Of a DNA stretch of 64,000 nt, positions 41,642 through 49,768 are shown piece after piece. The stretch lies in assembly GCA_938074445.1 (NCBI GenBank), contig CALJEK010000008.1:1-64000 (forward strand), written 5' to 3'. The DNA comes from Candidatus Kryptoniota bacterium. GTDB taxonomy: Bacteria > Bacteroidota > Ignavibacteria > Kryptoniales > Kryptoniaceae. Under the pieces are notes generated by a model. The model saw only the letters and a program-made list of their open reading frames with translations. It did not search any database and was not told the DNA's origin. Made by a program: the position numbers and the translations under genes. How positions within the stretch are numbered: position 1 is the stretch's first letter; each line of letters opens with the position of its first letter.

Positions 41642-43522
41642 TTAGAGATTAAACTGCATCTCGTAAAGTTTACGATAAAGCCCATCTTGCTTTATCAATT
41701 CCTCATGAGTTCCTTCCTGAACAATTCTTCCATTTTCGAGGACAATTATTCTATCGGCGTTTCTTATCGTTGAGAGACGATGTGCTATTACGAAAACAGT
41801 TCTATTTTTCATTAATCTATCAATCGCTTCCTGAACAAGGATTTCAGATTCAGCGTCGAGGTTGCTTGTTGCTTCATCAAGAATTAGAATTGGTGGATTT
41901 TTTAGAAGCGCCCTTGCTATCGAAATTCTTTGCCTCTGCCCCCCAGAAAGTTTTGTGCCCCTCTCTCCTATCATAGTGTCATATCCTTGGGGGAGTTGCA
42001 TAATAAAGTCATGCGCGTTTGCAGCAATTGCCACTTCAATTATCTTTTCCATAGGACAATCATCAAGACCGTAGGCAATATTATTTCTCACAGTATCATT
42101 AAACAAAATCGTTTCCTGCGTTACAATGCCAATTTTATCGCGCAGTGATTTTATCTTTAGTAATTTAAGATCGATCCCATCGATCAAAATCCTCCCTTTA
42201 ACCGGATCATAAAATCGTGGTATTAAATCAATAAGGGTTGATTTCCCTGCACCGCTTGGTCCGACGATCGCGAGTATTTCCCCCTTCTTAACGACAAGAT
42301 TTATATTTTTAAGCACAAAATCACCGTTATTATCCCCACCATACGAAAACCATACATCATCAAAAACGATTTCACTTTTAAACTCTTTAAGTTCAATTGG
42401 GTTTTCAACCTCTTTCACATCTGGCTCAACATCAAGAATTTCAAAAACACGTTTAGCAGCTGCTGTAGATTCCTGAATTCTATTATTTACGCTCGTAAGT
42501 TCCTTAACAGGTGGCATTATTTGAAATATCGCTATCAGAAAGGTTAAAAATTCACTCGCCCTCATTGTTCCAAACTCAAGGACCTGCATTCCCCCGTACC
42601 AAATTATCACAACTCCAACGATCACACTTAAAAATTCAGTTATTGGACTTGCAAGATTTCTTATCCTTGCGATTTTGAGCAATGATTTGAAATATCTCCA
42701 GGTCTCCTTTTGAAACTTTTTATTCTCAAATTCTTCCATCCCGAACGCCTTAACGACTTTCATTCCTGTAATCGTCTCCTGCAAAACCGAAGTTATATCT
42801 GCCATTCGCTCCTGCGTCACCCAACTTTCTTTATGTATCCTCAAGCCAAGCTTGCTTATGAAATAAAGTGCAAAAGGTAAAACAAGCAAAGATAAAAGCG
42901 TCAATCGCCAACTCAAAGAAAATGCAATGCTGAGAAAAACAATTATCAACAGCGGTTCCCTCACAAGGTTTAAAAATGTCGCTGAAATCCCAGTGTTTAT
43001 CACCGCAACATCATTTGTTATCCGTGAAATTAAATTTCCAGTTCTCTCATTTGTGAAATATCCGAGTGAAAGAATATGCAAATGTCTATAAACTGCATTT
43101 CTTATATCCTTTACAAGCCCCTGCTCAACATAAGCCATGAAATACGATTGAAAGTATCCAGAAACATTTTTGAGAAAAAAAGCAACAATTATAACAAGAC
43201 AAATCTTTAGCAAGGCTTGAGAATGAGAGCCCGAAAAAATATATCTAAATAAAAATCCGAAAAATTCCCTCTTCATCACACCCAAAAATCCACCTTGAGA
43301 AGTATTGCCTATCCTCTCGAGTGCGGATATGTAATCCTGCGAAAAAAGCGTCTCAAGAAGTGGAATGGCAAGATAAATTGAAACACCGCTAAAAATTGAA
43401 AACAAAATTGTGAAAAAAAATGACAAAACAAGATATTTCCAATAAGGTCTGGCGTAACCTAATACCCTTAAAAAAACCTTAAAATTGCTATCTAACTTCC
43501 CTTTCGATTTTTGATTTGACAT
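41642..43522 (-). CDS. MsbA-like ABC exporter (half transporter)
   Basis: A 626-residue protein fusing six transmembrane helices (residues 20-330) to an ABC ATPase domain. ATPase motifs: Walker A IVGPSGAGKSTLIDLI, Q-loop IGIVTQETILFND, signature KLSGGQRQRISIARALLKNP, Walker B ILILDEATSNLD, H-loop VIAHRLSTI. It works as a homodimer. Neighbours (GT2, GT4, ligase-like protein) suggest a lipid A-core or glycolipid flippase. It overlaps the GT2 gene by 35 bases. Confidence 0.93.
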   Translation of the reverse strand: MSNQKSKGKLDSNFKVFLRVLGYARPYWKYLVLSFFFTILFSIFSGVSIYLAIPLLETLFSQDYISALERIGNTSQGGFLGVMKREFFGFLFRYIFSGSHSQALLKICLVIIVAFFLKNVSGYFQSYFMAYVEQGLVKDIRNAVYRHLHILSLGYFTNERTGNLISRITNDVAVINTGISATFLNLVREPLLIIVFLSIAFSLSWRLTLLSLLVLPFALYFISKLGLRIHKESWVTQERMADITSVLQETITGMKVVKAFGMEEFENKKFQKETWRYFKSLLKIARIRNLASPITEFLSVIVGVVIIWYGGMQVLEFGTMRASEFLTFLIAIFQIMPPVKELTSVNNRIQESTAAAKRVFEILDVEPDVKEVENPIELKEFKSEIVFDDVWFSYGGDNNGDFVLKNINLVVKKGEILAIVGPSGAGKSTLIDLIPRFYDPVKGRILIDGIDLKLLKIKSLRDKIGIVTQETILFNDTVRNNIAYGLDDCPMEKIIEVAIAANAHDFIMQLPQGYDTMIGERGTKLSGGQRQRISIARALLKNPPILILDEATSNLDAESEILVQEAIDRLMKNRTVFVIAHRLSTIRNADRIIVLENGRIVQEGTHEELIKQDGLYRKLYEMQFNL

Positions 43523-44270
43523 TTTGAATCTCCCAGATCTTCATATATGTTTGCAATTTGGTCATCGCATGATTTAAAGAAACCATCAACCCATAAACTC
43601 CATCTGAAAACCCACGCTTTAAAACAAAGTGACTCAAAAAAGCCAAAAGAGGAGCAAAAAGTATATGATACCATTTCACCACCCTCTTCCCCACTCTTTC
43701 CTCCGCGCTTAAGCTCGAATAATGATTTATCTTCTCAAATGTGTCAAATAAATCAACATGGGTTAAATGAATTAAATCTCCATTTAAATAGCCAACCTTT
43801 CCATCAACAACAAATCCTTCATGAACTTTTCTCGGCGTCACATGGGCTTTCCCATTTCTAAATAGGCGAAGTTGATAATCGGGATACCACCCACAAGACT
43901 TTATCCACTTGTCAAGAAAAAAGTTTCTTCTCGGGATATAAAACCCGTCATATTCCGTTTCACTTTTAAGCATGTTTTCAATCTCTTCTTTAAGCTCAGA
44001 TGAAACTCTTTCATCAGCATCCAAACTTAAAATCCAATCACAAGTTGCTTTTTCAATTGCAAACTGTTTTTGAGGGGCATACCCCTCCCACCTCTTGACA
44101 AAAACTTTATCCGTATATCTTTTCGCTATCTCGACAGTTTTGTCCTTGCTTTCAGAGTCAACAACAATGATTTCGTCAACCCATTTGACGCTTTCAAGAC
44201 AATCCGCAATATTTTTCTCCTCATTTCCAGCGATTATCACAGCCGATAATGTCTTCCTCTTATTTTCCAT
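43488..44270 (-). CDS. Glycosyltransferase family 2 (WaaE/KdtX-like)
   Basis: A 260-residue GT-A enzyme: LSAVIIAGNEEKNIADCLESVKWVDEIIVVDSESKDKTVEIA, the metal-binding LSLDADERVSSEL (DxD-like) and the C-terminal GWYPDYQLRLFRNGKAHVT and VHEGFVVDGKVGYLNGDLIHLTH, typical of the WaaE/KdtX lipopolysaccharide core glucosyltransferases. I chose the ATG at 44270, two bases after the preceding stop; the frame continues seven codons upstream to a TTG that would overlap that gene. Ends with a hydrophobic helix before the ABC gene. Confidence 0.92.
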   Translation of the reverse strand: MENKRKTLSAVIIAGNEEKNIADCLESVKWVDEIIVVDSESKDKTVEIAKRYTDKVFVKRWEGYAPQKQFAIEKATCDWILSLDADERVSSELKEEIENMLKSETEYDGFYIPRRNFFLDKWIKSCGWYPDYQLRLFRNGKAHVTPRKVHEGFVVDGKVGYLNGDLIHLTHVDLFDTFEKINHYSSLSAEERVGKRVVKWYHILFAPLLAFLSHFVLKRGFSDGVYGLMVSLNHAMTKLQTYMKIWEIQNVKSKIEREVR

Positions 44271-44272
44271 AC

Positions 44273-45292
44273 CTATGCACTGAAACCCCAAATTTTAGGG
44301 ATACCGAAGACGCCATCAGGGTATTGATCGTTCGTTAACCTCTTCATCCTTTTCTCAAAAAGATCATACAAATAAATTTCAGCATTCTTTTCGAATCCCC
44401 TGTCAAAAATTATTTGCGTGTCATTTATAAATCTAAAGTTGAAAAGCCCACTGCCCGAGCTTATCTTGTAAAGATTTCTTTTTTCGACATCAAAAAAATA
44501 AATCTCCCCAGTTTTAACATCGCTTCTTTCAACCGCCTCAGAAGTTATGTTTACAATCCTGAAAACAAAATACATACCATCGGGACTCCACTCAAGTTGT
44601 TCTATTTTCCACTTCGTTTCAAAAATTTCAAACTCGTTGAACTGACCCAAAAGATAAATTTTCTTAACACCAAGTATCGAATCTTCCCTTATTTCAATTT
44701 TCATTTTGCCATCAGGTGCATTTAGCTTCAAATCCAATATTTCTTCGGGGAATTCACCTTTTCTCCAGTCATATTCTTTCTTTCTTACATAGAGCAAGTC
44801 CCCGTTCGGGTCAAACCCGTAAATTTCAAGTTTGAAATTTTCACCGGTTTGATAACCTCCGCTTATTCTGTAAACTTCAACTGTATCGGAACTTAACCAT
44901 CTTATTTTAACACTCCAAGAATCTTCAAACGTTTTTAGCAGGGCAACTTCCCCCGTTGCTATGTCAAAAAGATAAACCTTAGGATTTTTTATAGTGAAAA
45001 AACCAGCACCAACAGTTCCTTCAAAGTCGGCAGTTTTAAAAACAGCGACATTTCCAAGCGGAGAAAACTTTATCTCCCAAACACCTGCAAATGTATCGGG
45101 CAAAACTTTTTCAATTTTGTAATCATTTAAATTAATCTCGTAAATGCTTGGTAGTGAGTCCCTCTGCGAGATAAAGTAAACATATTCAACGGATGATAAA
45201 CTATGTGTTATGGCTACTTTTTTGACTTTCCTATCGCATCCGAACACAAGGATTGACAGAACGATGAATAATATAAACGCTCTAATCCTCAC
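44273..45292 (-). CDS. Lipoprotein with TolB-like beta-propeller
   Basis: A 339-residue protein with a lipoprotein signal (FILFIVLSILVFGC, Cys at 19). The mature part carries repeats with the WSPDG-type signature of TolB/DPP4-like propeller blades: WEIKFSPLGNVAVF, KIRWLSSDTVEVYR, EQLEWSPDGMYFVFR and FRFINDTQIIFDRG, and ends in LYDLFEKRMKRLTNDQYPDG. Likely anchored in the outer membrane, function unknown. GTG start with an 11-base overlap with leuS; it precedes the GT2 gene by two bases. Confidence 0.83.
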   Translation of the reverse strand: MRIRAFILFIVLSILVFGCDRKVKKVAITHSLSSVEYVYFISQRDSLPSIYEINLNDYKIEKVLPDTFAGVWEIKFSPLGNVAVFKTADFEGTVGAGFFTIKNPKVYLFDIATGEVALLKTFEDSWSVKIRWLSSDTVEVYRISGGYQTGENFKLEIYGFDPNGDLLYVRKKEYDWRKGEFPEEILDLKLNAPDGKMKIEIREDSILGVKKIYLLGQFNEFEIFETKWKIEQLEWSPDGMYFVFRIVNITSEAVERSDVKTGEIYFFDVEKRNLYKISSGSGLFNFRFINDTQIIFDRGFEKNAEIYLYDLFEKRMKRLTNDQYPDGVFGIPKIWGFSA

Positions 45293-47768
45293 AAGAAATG
45301 CTCACGAGTTTATTTTTCACAACCACAATTTTCGAAATCTTTTTACCACTTACATACTTTTGAACCCCGGCATCGCTTAAAACGATATTTTTAAGAGTTT
45401 CATCATCCAAATCAACCGGGACTTTGATTCTTGCTCTAACTCTTCCGTTAACTTGAGCTACGACCGTAACTTCCTCTTCCCTCAACGCAGATTCGTCAGG
45501 TTCAACCCATTTGCTCCCGACAAACAAACTTTCATTTTCACCAGAAATTTCCCACAATTCCTCGGCAAGATGGGGAGCAAGTGGACCAAGCATTACGATA
45601 AATCTTTTCACACAATGGACAAAGACTTCTTGCGTGAGCTTATCATATAGACCTTTATCAAATTCGGAAAGCAAGTTGAAAAGCTCCATAAGTGCTGCAA
45701 TCGCGGTGTTAAAATTAAACGTGTCAATATCGCTTGTCACCTTCTTTATCGTCTTGTGTGTCTTTCTATAAATTGCCTTCGCGTAATCACCAAGTTGATT
45801 AAGTTCATACTTCTCTTGTGGTTTTACACTGCTCAACAACTCTTTATTTTCGAGAACAAAATTATAAACTCTATTGACAAATCTCCACATTCCATTTATA
45901 CCTTCATCGCTCCAATCTCCGCCTTCATCATACCTTCCCATAAACATCAAATACAATCTGAAAACATCCGAACCATACTTGCCCACAAAATCATCTGGAT
46001 TTACAACATTACCTTTGCTCTTTGACATCTTCGCTCCCTTGTTTGTAATCGTACCCTGATGATACAGACTCAAAAACGGTTCATCAAATTCGATATGCCC
46101 CGCATCCCTTAGCGCCTTGGTTATAAACCTAGCGTAAAGAAGATGCATCGTTGCGTGTTCAGCCCCACCAACATATTTGTCAACTGGGCACCATATCTTT
46201 ACAAGTTCCTTATCGAAAGGCGCTGTATCAAGATGCGGAGAAAAGTAACGCAAGTAGTACCAGGATGAATCGACAAATGTATCCATTGTGTCAGGGTCTC
46301 TTTTAGCAGGCGCCCCACATTTGGGACAAGTTGTATTTATAAATTCTTCACATCTTGCAAGTGGAGATTCACCTGTTGGTTTGAAATCAACATCGTACGG
46401 GAGCAAAACTGGAAGCTGATCTTCGGGAACTGGAACCTCTCCACATTTCTCGCAGTAAACTATCGGGATTGGCGCGCCCCAATATCTTTGCCTTGAGATC
46501 AACCAATCGCGCAAACGATATTTAACTGTTTTCTTCGCTATGCCTTCCCTGCTTAAATCTTCGACGATCTTCTCCCAAGCCTCTTCAGAATTCATTCCGT
46601 CGTATTTTCCAGAGTTTATCATAATTCCAGGTTCAATATAGGCAGTTTCAAGTTCATCTTCAGGGTTCGTCCCAGGTTTAAGTATGACCTTTCTAATTGG
46701 GAGATTATATTTTTTTGCAAATTCAAAATCCCTTTCATCATGCGCGGGTACTCCCATAACTGCTCCAGTCCCATAGTGAATCAAAACATAATCAGCAATC
46801 CATATCGGGATTTTTTCTTTCGTCGCAGGGTTAATCGCGTAAGCCCCTGTAAATACGCCTGTTTTTTCCTTCTCGGTTGATGTTCTTTCTATCTCTGTTT
46901 CGTGAGCGACAAAGTCAAGATATGCTTGCACTTGCTCTTTATATTCTGGCTTTGTGATTTTCTCAACAAGCGGATGTTCAGGTGCAAGGACGACATAAGT
47001 TGCACCAAAAATCGTATCTGGACGAGTCGTGAAAACAGTAAATTTATCACCCGTATCTGCAACTACAAACTCAATTTCAGCTCCAATGCTTTTACCAATC
47101 CAATTTCTTTGCATAAGTTTCGTTTTCTCAGGCCAATCAAGCTTATCAAGTCCTTCCAAAAGTTCTTCCGCATATTGTGTTATTTTGAAAAACCATTGAG
47201 TTAAAAACTTTCTAACCACAGGCGTTCCACATCTTTCACACGCGCCATCGATCACTTGTTCATTTGCAAGCACTGTATTACAGCTCGGGCACCAATTCAC
47301 TGGACCAGGTGCTTTATAAGCAAGACCCATTTTATAAAGTTGTAGGAAAACCCACTGCGTCCACTTATAATATTCCGGCTTTGATGTATCTATTTCATAA
47401 TCCCAATCATACATTGCTCCTATTTGCTTCAGCTGCTGACGAATTACATTTATATTTTGTTGAGTGCTATCATGAGGGTGAATGCCCGTTTTAATTGCGT
47501 AGTTTTCAGCTGGCAAGCCAAAGGCATCATATCCGATTGGCTCAAAAACGTCGTAACCTTGCATCTTTTTCAAACGAGCCCATGTATCCGTCGGACCATA
47601 ATTATACCAATGCCCAATGTGAAGTTTATCAGCCGACGGATAAAGAAACATGACGAGACAATAGAGTTTTTTCCTCGGATTTCTTAAGTCAACCTTATAA
47701 ATTTTTTTCTCCTCCCAATATTTTCTCCATTTTTCTTCAATTTCTTGAAAAGGATAGCGAACCTGCAT
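45282..47768 (-). CDS. leuS: Leucyl-tRNA synthetase
   Basis: An 828-residue class I synthetase that charges tRNA-Leu. Seen: KLHIGHWYNYGPTD (HIGH), the zinc-binding CPSCNTVLANEQVIDGACERCG, the editing domain with VFTTRPDTIFGATYVVLAPEH and GTGAVMGVPAHDERDFEFA, a second cysteine set (CEKCGEVPVP...CPKCGAPAKRD), and GAKMSKSKGNVVNPDD (KMSKS). The C-terminal domain ends VAQVNGRVRARIKVP. Normal length. It sits between the Xer-like gene and envelope genes in one transcription direction. Confidence 0.97.
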   Translation of the reverse strand: MQVRYPFQEIEEKWRKYWEEKKIYKVDLRNPRKKLYCLVMFLYPSADKLHIGHWYNYGPTDTWARLKKMQGYDVFEPIGYDAFGLPAENYAIKTGIHPHDSTQQNINVIRQQLKQIGAMYDWDYEIDTSKPEYYKWTQWVFLQLYKMGLAYKAPGPVNWCPSCNTVLANEQVIDGACERCGTPVVRKFLTQWFFKITQYAEELLEGLDKLDWPEKTKLMQRNWIGKSIGAEIEFVVADTGDKFTVFTTRPDTIFGATYVVLAPEHPLVEKITKPEYKEQVQAYLDFVAHETEIERTSTEKEKTGVFTGAYAINPATKEKIPIWIADYVLIHYGTGAVMGVPAHDERDFEFAKKYNLPIRKVILKPGTNPEDELETAYIEPGIMINSGKYDGMNSEEAWEKIVEDLSREGIAKKTVKYRLRDWLISRQRYWGAPIPIVYCEKCGEVPVPEDQLPVLLPYDVDFKPTGESPLARCEEFINTTCPKCGAPAKRDPDTMDTFVDSSWYYLRYFSPHLDTAPFDKELVKIWCPVDKYVGGAEHATMHLLYARFITKALRDAGHIEFDEPFLSLYHQGTITNKGAKMSKSKGNVVNPDDFVGKYGSDVFRLYLMFMGRYDEGGDWSDEGINGMWRFVNRVYNFVLENKELLSSVKPQEKYELNQLGDYAKAIYRKTHKTIKKVTSDIDTFNFNTAIAALMELFNLLSEFDKGLYDKLTQEVFVHCVKRFIVMLGPLAPHLAEELWEISGENESLFVGSKWVEPDESALREEEVTVVAQVNGRVRARIKVPVDLDDETLKNIVLSDAGVQKYVSGKKISKIVVVKNKLVSISCED

Positions 47769-47801
47769 CTTTAAGTTTGCCTTGAAATTTTATTTTTAAT
47801 C

Positions 47802-48779
47802 TCAAAGTAGAGATAGCTGTATCGCATCAGGTTTCTGCGGTGGTTTCCCAAGTTTTCCTTTCTGTTTGAAATAAATCATGGCTGTTTCAATACTACCCAA
47901 TCGCAATCTCTTTTTCAATTCCTCTGGCGTCGCACCGTTTTCAACCATTATCATCGCTGCAGTATGCTTGAGCGAATAAGGAGTTAGCTTTCTATTTCTG
48001 CCTTTTTTCACACCCGATTTTTTCAAATACTCGTTTATAATTATCCTTATCCCTTTATTCGTTAATCTTTCGCCCATATTTTTGGGACCTAAACTGACGA
48101 ACATCGGTTGATTTGGCTCCACAGGTTGACGCTTGCTTCTTACAGTAAAATAATCATGCAATGCCTTAACAACATCATCAGGAACAGGAACAACTTCATC
48201 TTTTATATCTTTCCCTTTGCCTTGAACATAAATTATGTATTGGTCATTCATAACTTTTAAATCACCAACATCAGCATTTGAAAGCTCCAATTCACTCATC
48301 GCACAACCAAGCATCATTTTTATCATAGCATAATCCCTATATCCGGCTTCGTCCTTCCTTTCAACACTTGAAAGGAGTTGATCTATCTCCTCCCATGTCA
48401 AAAATTCTCGACTGTGAGAGGTTGGTCTCTTGTTTCCGGGGATTCGTTTTGCCGGGTTTTTCTCTATAACACCGATCAATTTAAGATATTCGCAAAAACG
48501 TCTCAGCGCAGTCAAATATGTTGATACCGAAACAGGGGAAAGTTTTTTTATATGCGTTAGATAATCCCTGTACCTTTGCACATCCTCCACAAGGAAACGA
48601 AATTTCTTATCAGCTGCAAACCATCGTAAAAACTCGCGCAAAGCTCGCGTATAGGTTCCTTTAGTGTCCTCACGTTTATTTGAAAGCTCATTCGAAAAAT
48701 TTTCAAAATATCGAGTTAACTCTTCAAGCGTCATAACAACAGGTTTAAACTCATCCCTTATCATCTTCGGCGGAAACAA
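47802..48779 (-). CDS. Tyrosine recombinase-fold protein with degraded active site
   Basis: A 325-residue XerC/D-like protein: SAM-like N-terminal domain (TRYFENFSNELSNKREDTKGTYTRALREFLRW) and a catalytic-like domain from about residue 125. The nucleophile Y303 (AMIYF) and K188 (VQGKGK) are present, but the first Arg (TGLRxSEL) is A160 in LGCAMSEL, the HxLRH box reads Y268-S-L-K271-H272, and the GH of LGHSS is R-L. So three or four of six active-site positions differ. It may be a DNA-binding, non-cutting relative of Xer. The start is TTG; ATG at 48764 is an alternative. First gene of the leuS-glycan run. Confidence 0.85.
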   Translation of the reverse strand: MFPPKMIRDEFKPVVMTLEELTRYFENFSNELSNKREDTKGTYTRALREFLRWFAADKKFRFLVEDVQRYRDYLTHIKKLSPVSVSTYLTALRRFCEYLKLIGVIEKNPAKRIPGNKRPTSHSREFLTWEEIDQLLSSVERKDEAGYRDYAMIKMMLGCAMSELELSNADVGDLKVMNDQYIIYVQGKGKDIKDEVVPVPDDVVKALHDYFTVRSKRQPVEPNQPMFVSLGPKNMGERLTNKGIRIIINEYLKKSGVKKGRNRKLTPYSLKHTAAMIMVENGATPEELKKRLRLGSIETAMIYFKQKGKLGKPPQKPDAIQLSLL

Positions 48780-48794
48780 AAATTATTTTTTTAA

Positions 48795-48823
48795 AATTTA
48801 CGAACTGAACCGAAGATTTGCAA
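48795..48823 (-). promoter_or_regulatory. Promoter of the Xer-like/leuS operon (minus strand)
   Basis: -35 TTGCAA (48818-48823), 17-base spacer, -10 TAAATT (48795-48800). The -35 hexamer is a palindrome and is shared with the divergent promoter at 48818-48846. Confidence 0.55.
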
Positions 48824-48846
48824 GTTGAGGATTTTAATTTTAAATT
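48818..48846 (+). promoter_or_regulatory. Promoter of the CDF exporter gene (plus strand)
   Basis: -35 TTGCAA (48818-48823), 17-base spacer, -10 TAAATT (48841-48846), 28 bases before the CDF ATG. It mirrors the minus-strand promoter at 48795-48823. Confidence 0.55.
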
Positions 48847-48874
48847 TTACTGCGAAATCCAAAAGTGATTGAAA

Positions 48875-49765
48875 ATGAACGAAAAATTCAGACGAAAATT
48901 AAAACTTGTTCTGGCAATTCTGCTCACTTTCTTTGTTTTGGAGTTAACCGTAGGATTTCTTACAAACAGCCTTGCGCTTATCTCCGATGCTGGACATATG
49001 CTTACGGATATCTTCGCAATAACTATAAGTTTACTTGGCTTCAAAATAGCCGAAAATAGAAACACAAAAAGCAAAACATACGGATTTTACAGGGCTGAAA
49101 TACTTTCTGCCTTTATCAATGGGATATTGTTAATGGGGATCTCTGGCTACATCCTGCTTGAAGCGACCGAACGATTCAAAAATCCACCGATTGTTAAAGG
49201 ATTTGAAATGTTAATTGTTGCAATAGCTGGTTTAATCGCCAACATTTGGGCTGGAATTATACTATTTTCTGAAAGAGAAAAGAACTTAAATATGCGTTCC
49301 GCATACCTCCATGTGTTATCAGATGCGCTCGGCTCAATCGGAGCAATAAGCGCAGGAATCTTGATCGTCACCATCAAATGGTTTTACGCAGATATAATAG
49401 CAAGCCTGTTGATAAGCGTAATAATTGCCTACAACTCAATAAAATTGCTCAAAGATTCAATCCACATTTTAATGGAAGGAACCCCGTCAGATGTAAACAT
49501 CGACAAAATTATAAATCAACTTCTCGAAATTCCAGAAGTTATATCGGTCCATGACCTTCACGTTTGGACTCTGGCAAGTGGCAAAAACATATTAACCGCT
49601 CACATTAGAGTTAAAGGTGAGATCGATAGGAAGAAATTAAGCGCTTTGTTAACCGAAATCGAAAATGTGATCAAAGAAAATTCAAACATTGAGCATATAA
49701 CAGTTCAAATAGAACCCGCAACATTTGACGCTGAGCTCATCGTCCCCAAATTAATAGGAAAGTGA
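48875..49765 (+). CDS. CDF-family divalent metal exporter (CzcD-like)
   Basis: A 296-residue cation diffusion facilitator: six transmembrane helices, with metal-site motifs LISDAGHMLTDIFA (HxxxD, helix 2) and HVLSDALGSIGA (HxxxD, helix 5), and a cytoplasmic C-terminal domain (EIPEVISVHDLHVWTLASGKNILTAHIRV). The HxxxD pattern suggests zinc or cobalt export by proton antiport. Start ATG at 48875; a TTG two codons upstream is less likely. It stops 3 bases from the convergent TonB receptor gene. Confidence 0.95.
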   Translation: MNEKFRRKLKLVLAILLTFFVLELTVGFLTNSLALISDAGHMLTDIFAITISLLGFKIAENRNTKSKTYGFYRAEILSAFINGILLMGISGYILLEATERFKNPPIVKGFEMLIVAIAGLIANIWAGIILFSEREKNLNMRSAYLHVLSDALGSIGAISAGILIVTIKWFYADIIASLLISVIIAYNSIKLLKDSIHILMEGTPSDVNIDKIINQLLEIPEVISVHDLHVWTLASGKNILTAHIRVKGEIDRKKLSALLTEIENVIKENSNIEHITVQIEPATFDAELIVPKLIGK

Positions 49766-49768
49766 ATT

